A stretch of 6,721 nt of DNA, from contig CAYGWP010000087.1 in assembly GCA_964353455.1 (NCBI GenBank), positions 1 through 6,721 on the forward strand, written 5' to 3'. This document shows, piece by piece, positions 5,793 to 6,721 of the stretch. Position 1 is the stretch's first letter, and every line of letters begins with the position of its first letter. The notes beneath the pieces are model-generated. The model saw only the letters and a program-made list of their open reading frames with translations. It made no database searches and was not told where the DNA came from. The translations under genes were made by a program, and so were the position numbers. Origin of the DNA: CAYGWP01 sp964353455 (GTDB lineage Bacteria > Planctomycetota > Phycisphaerae > FEN-1346).

Positions 5793-6267
5793 ACTCTTGA
5801 ACAGCGGCCGCATTCGGCGCGAGCGCATTTCTCCGGCCGAAGTCCGGAAGGCGTTGGCGCGGGCGCAGAGGGACTTGAAGACGGCCCGCAAGATCATGGC
5901 CGAGGATTGGGATTGGGGGTTCGCCGTCGCCTATAACGCCGTTCTTCAGGCCTCGCGGGCCTACCTGTTCGCGCAGGGATATCGTCCGTCGGCCGCGGAG
6001 GGGCACAAAAACACGTTTGCCTTTATGCACTGGCCTTTCGCAGGTTTTCATGCGGCTCGGGTGGCGGCGGAGAAGAGCGTTGCGAGAGTCCCGGCTATTT
6101 CGCGTGAGCCTTTGCGCCGGGGGCCTGACGCGAAAATGGTTTGCATCACCGCCTCCTCGCGGACGGCCGCCAGCTTCGCCGCGAACGGTCGGGTCGATAG
6201 ATGCCGCCGGAACGTCCGCGTCCACACCTCCACCCACGTGATCATCGCCAACGCCAACGCCGCGTGA
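5779..6267 (+). pseudogene. HEPN-domain protein (probable toxin), truncated by an IS element
   Basis: Codons 1-83 (5779-6027) are HEPN-like: a first helix ALARAQRDLKTARKIMAED (25-43), then DWGFAVAYNAVLQASRAYLF (45-64), a GYR turn and EGHKNTFAFM. The start overlaps the MNT gene by 14 nt and has ggga at 5768-5771, which suggests translational coupling. After Met83 (6025-6027) similarity ends and the frame runs into the 3' end of an oppositely oriented transposase element, stopping by chance at 6267. The second half of a HEPN domain, including the R-x4-6-H RNase motif normally near its C-terminus, is therefore absent. The chimeric 162-residue product is expected to be inactive as a toxin. Sequence past the IS might hold the missing part but is outside the window. 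The HEPN call rests on helix pattern and on its MNT partner. Confidence 0.75.
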
Positions 6268-6721
6268 CGCATGACCGACCACTCCTTCCTCACCTCCGCC
6301 GAGTCGAACCCCAACTGGTTCTTCGCCACCGAGAACATCTGCTCAATTGTCCACCGGTGCGCGAAGGCTTCCACCACCTCGACCGCCGTCAGCGCCAGGT
6401 CCGTCGTCACCAGGTACGCCACACGCTTCGGCCGCTTCGGGTCGCGGGCGATCACCACCTTGACCTCGCAGGCGAGCGGCGGCCACCAGGCGACCACCTC
6501 ACGCAGCCGCAGCGTCACCGTCTTGCCGTAGATGGCGACCGCCAGGGTCTTGAACTTCGACCGCTGCCGCGCCAGTCTCGAGAGCCTCGGCAGCCAAGGG
6601 CCGTGCCGGGGCTTGCGCCCGCGCTTGCCTTTCGCCCGCCGTGGCGGGTTCGGCTCCCTGAGGCGGGCGTCGGCGCGGAGCCGGCTGACCACCTCGATGG
6701 CCAGTTTCCGCGCCGGTCCTA
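6028..6721 (-). mobile_element. Partial insertion sequence, IS701-like, interrupting the HEPN gene
   Basis: The boundary at about 6028 is placed where HEPN similarity stops (after FAFM), 20 nt beyond the transposase stop codon. That short distance fits an IS end, with cactggcctttcgcagg as candidate terminal sequence. The other end, its inverted repeat and any target duplication lie beyond the window, so the exact edge is approximate. The family is judged from the transposase. Confidence 0.65.
6048..6719 (-). CDS. DDE transposase, IS701/IS4-like, N-terminus outside the window
   Basis: The frame is open to the right edge and ends with TGA at 6048-6050, giving 223 visible C-terminal residues. 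A basic stretch with KGKRGRKPRHGPWLPRLSRLA leads into the strands FKTLAVAIYGKTVTLRL and CEVKVVIARD. Then come YLVTTDLALTAVEVVEAFAH and RWTIEQMFSVAKNQLGFD. The latter fits the R(3)E(6)K signature of IS4-superfamily DDE transposases; the Tyr that often precedes R is Phe here. The Glu of RWTIE is the candidate catalytic residue, and the Asp of TTD may be another. The RWxIE...K..LG.. layout with a following hydrophobic helix (MRHAALALAMITWVEVW) looks most like IS701-type elements, but the exact family is not certain. The gene runs against the HEPN gene it interrupts. Whether the full gene is intact cannot be seen. Confidence 0.83.
   Translation of the reverse strand, partial: GPARKLAIEVVSRLRADARLREPNPPRRAKGKRGRKPRHGPWLPRLSRLARQRSKFKTLAVAIYGKTVTLRLREVVAWWPPLACEVKVVIARDPKRPKRVAYLVTTDLALTAVEVVEAFAHRWTIEQMFSVAKNQLGFDSAEVRKEWSVMRHAALALAMITWVEVWTRTFRRHLSTRPFAAKLAAVREEAVMQTIFASGPRRKGSREIAGTLATLFSAATRAA

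Noticed and set aside
5668..6282. A minus-strand frame across the MNT/HEPN overlap
   Set aside because: It is a shadow of the two coding genes on the + strand, with no motifs.

Overview
The window is GC-rich chromosomal DNA with long stop-free frames on both strands. The mix of genes suggests an uncultured Planctomycetota (PVC-type) bacterium: SUMF1/FGE-like secreted proteins with the long 'EG...YDPKTWQCDF' insert, a TolB/PD40 propeller protein, and an IS701-like transposase. This assignment is inferred from gene content and is not proven.

Left part (1-2681, all + strand). The 3' part of an FGE/SUMF1-domain gene is followed by a GC-rich imperfect inverted repeat (599-694), a secreted TolB-like beta-propeller gene, and a second SUMF1-domain gene that carries a lipoprotein-type signal. 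Both SUMF1-domain proteins keep the fold signatures and the second active-site cysteine, but the first cysteine of the formylglycine-generating pair is Thr or Ser. They are therefore probably not classical sulfatase activators. All three proteins look exported or envelope-associated.

Middle (2682-4870, + strand). A good sigma70-type promoter and a leader of about 170-200 nt containing an 8-bp inverted repeat precede a DEAD-box RNA helicase. The helicase has no in-frame ATG before its Q motif, so it must start at GTG or TTG. Its Arg/Gly/His-rich C-terminal tail contains an internal duplication with an exact 162-bp (54-codon) period. A strong GC hairpin follows the gene. Next comes tRNA-Lys(CTT) with its own near-consensus promoter, an encoded CCA end and a downstream hairpin followed by a T-run.

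Right part (4871-6721). A stretch of about 270 bp without a recognised gene leads to a two-gene toxin-antitoxin-like unit: a wHTH-nucleotidyltransferase (MNT) protein and an overlapping HEPN-domain gene. The promoter of the unit is overlaid by two nearly identical inverted repeats whose centres are exactly 21 bp apart, as expected for autoregulation by the wHTH protein. The HEPN gene is cut after about codon 83 by an IS701-like element in the opposite orientation, whose transposase runs off the window. The removed part is where the HEPN catalytic R-x4-6-H motif normally lies. The locus therefore looks like an MNT/HEPN module with an intact regulator/antitoxin and a toxin broken by an IS.
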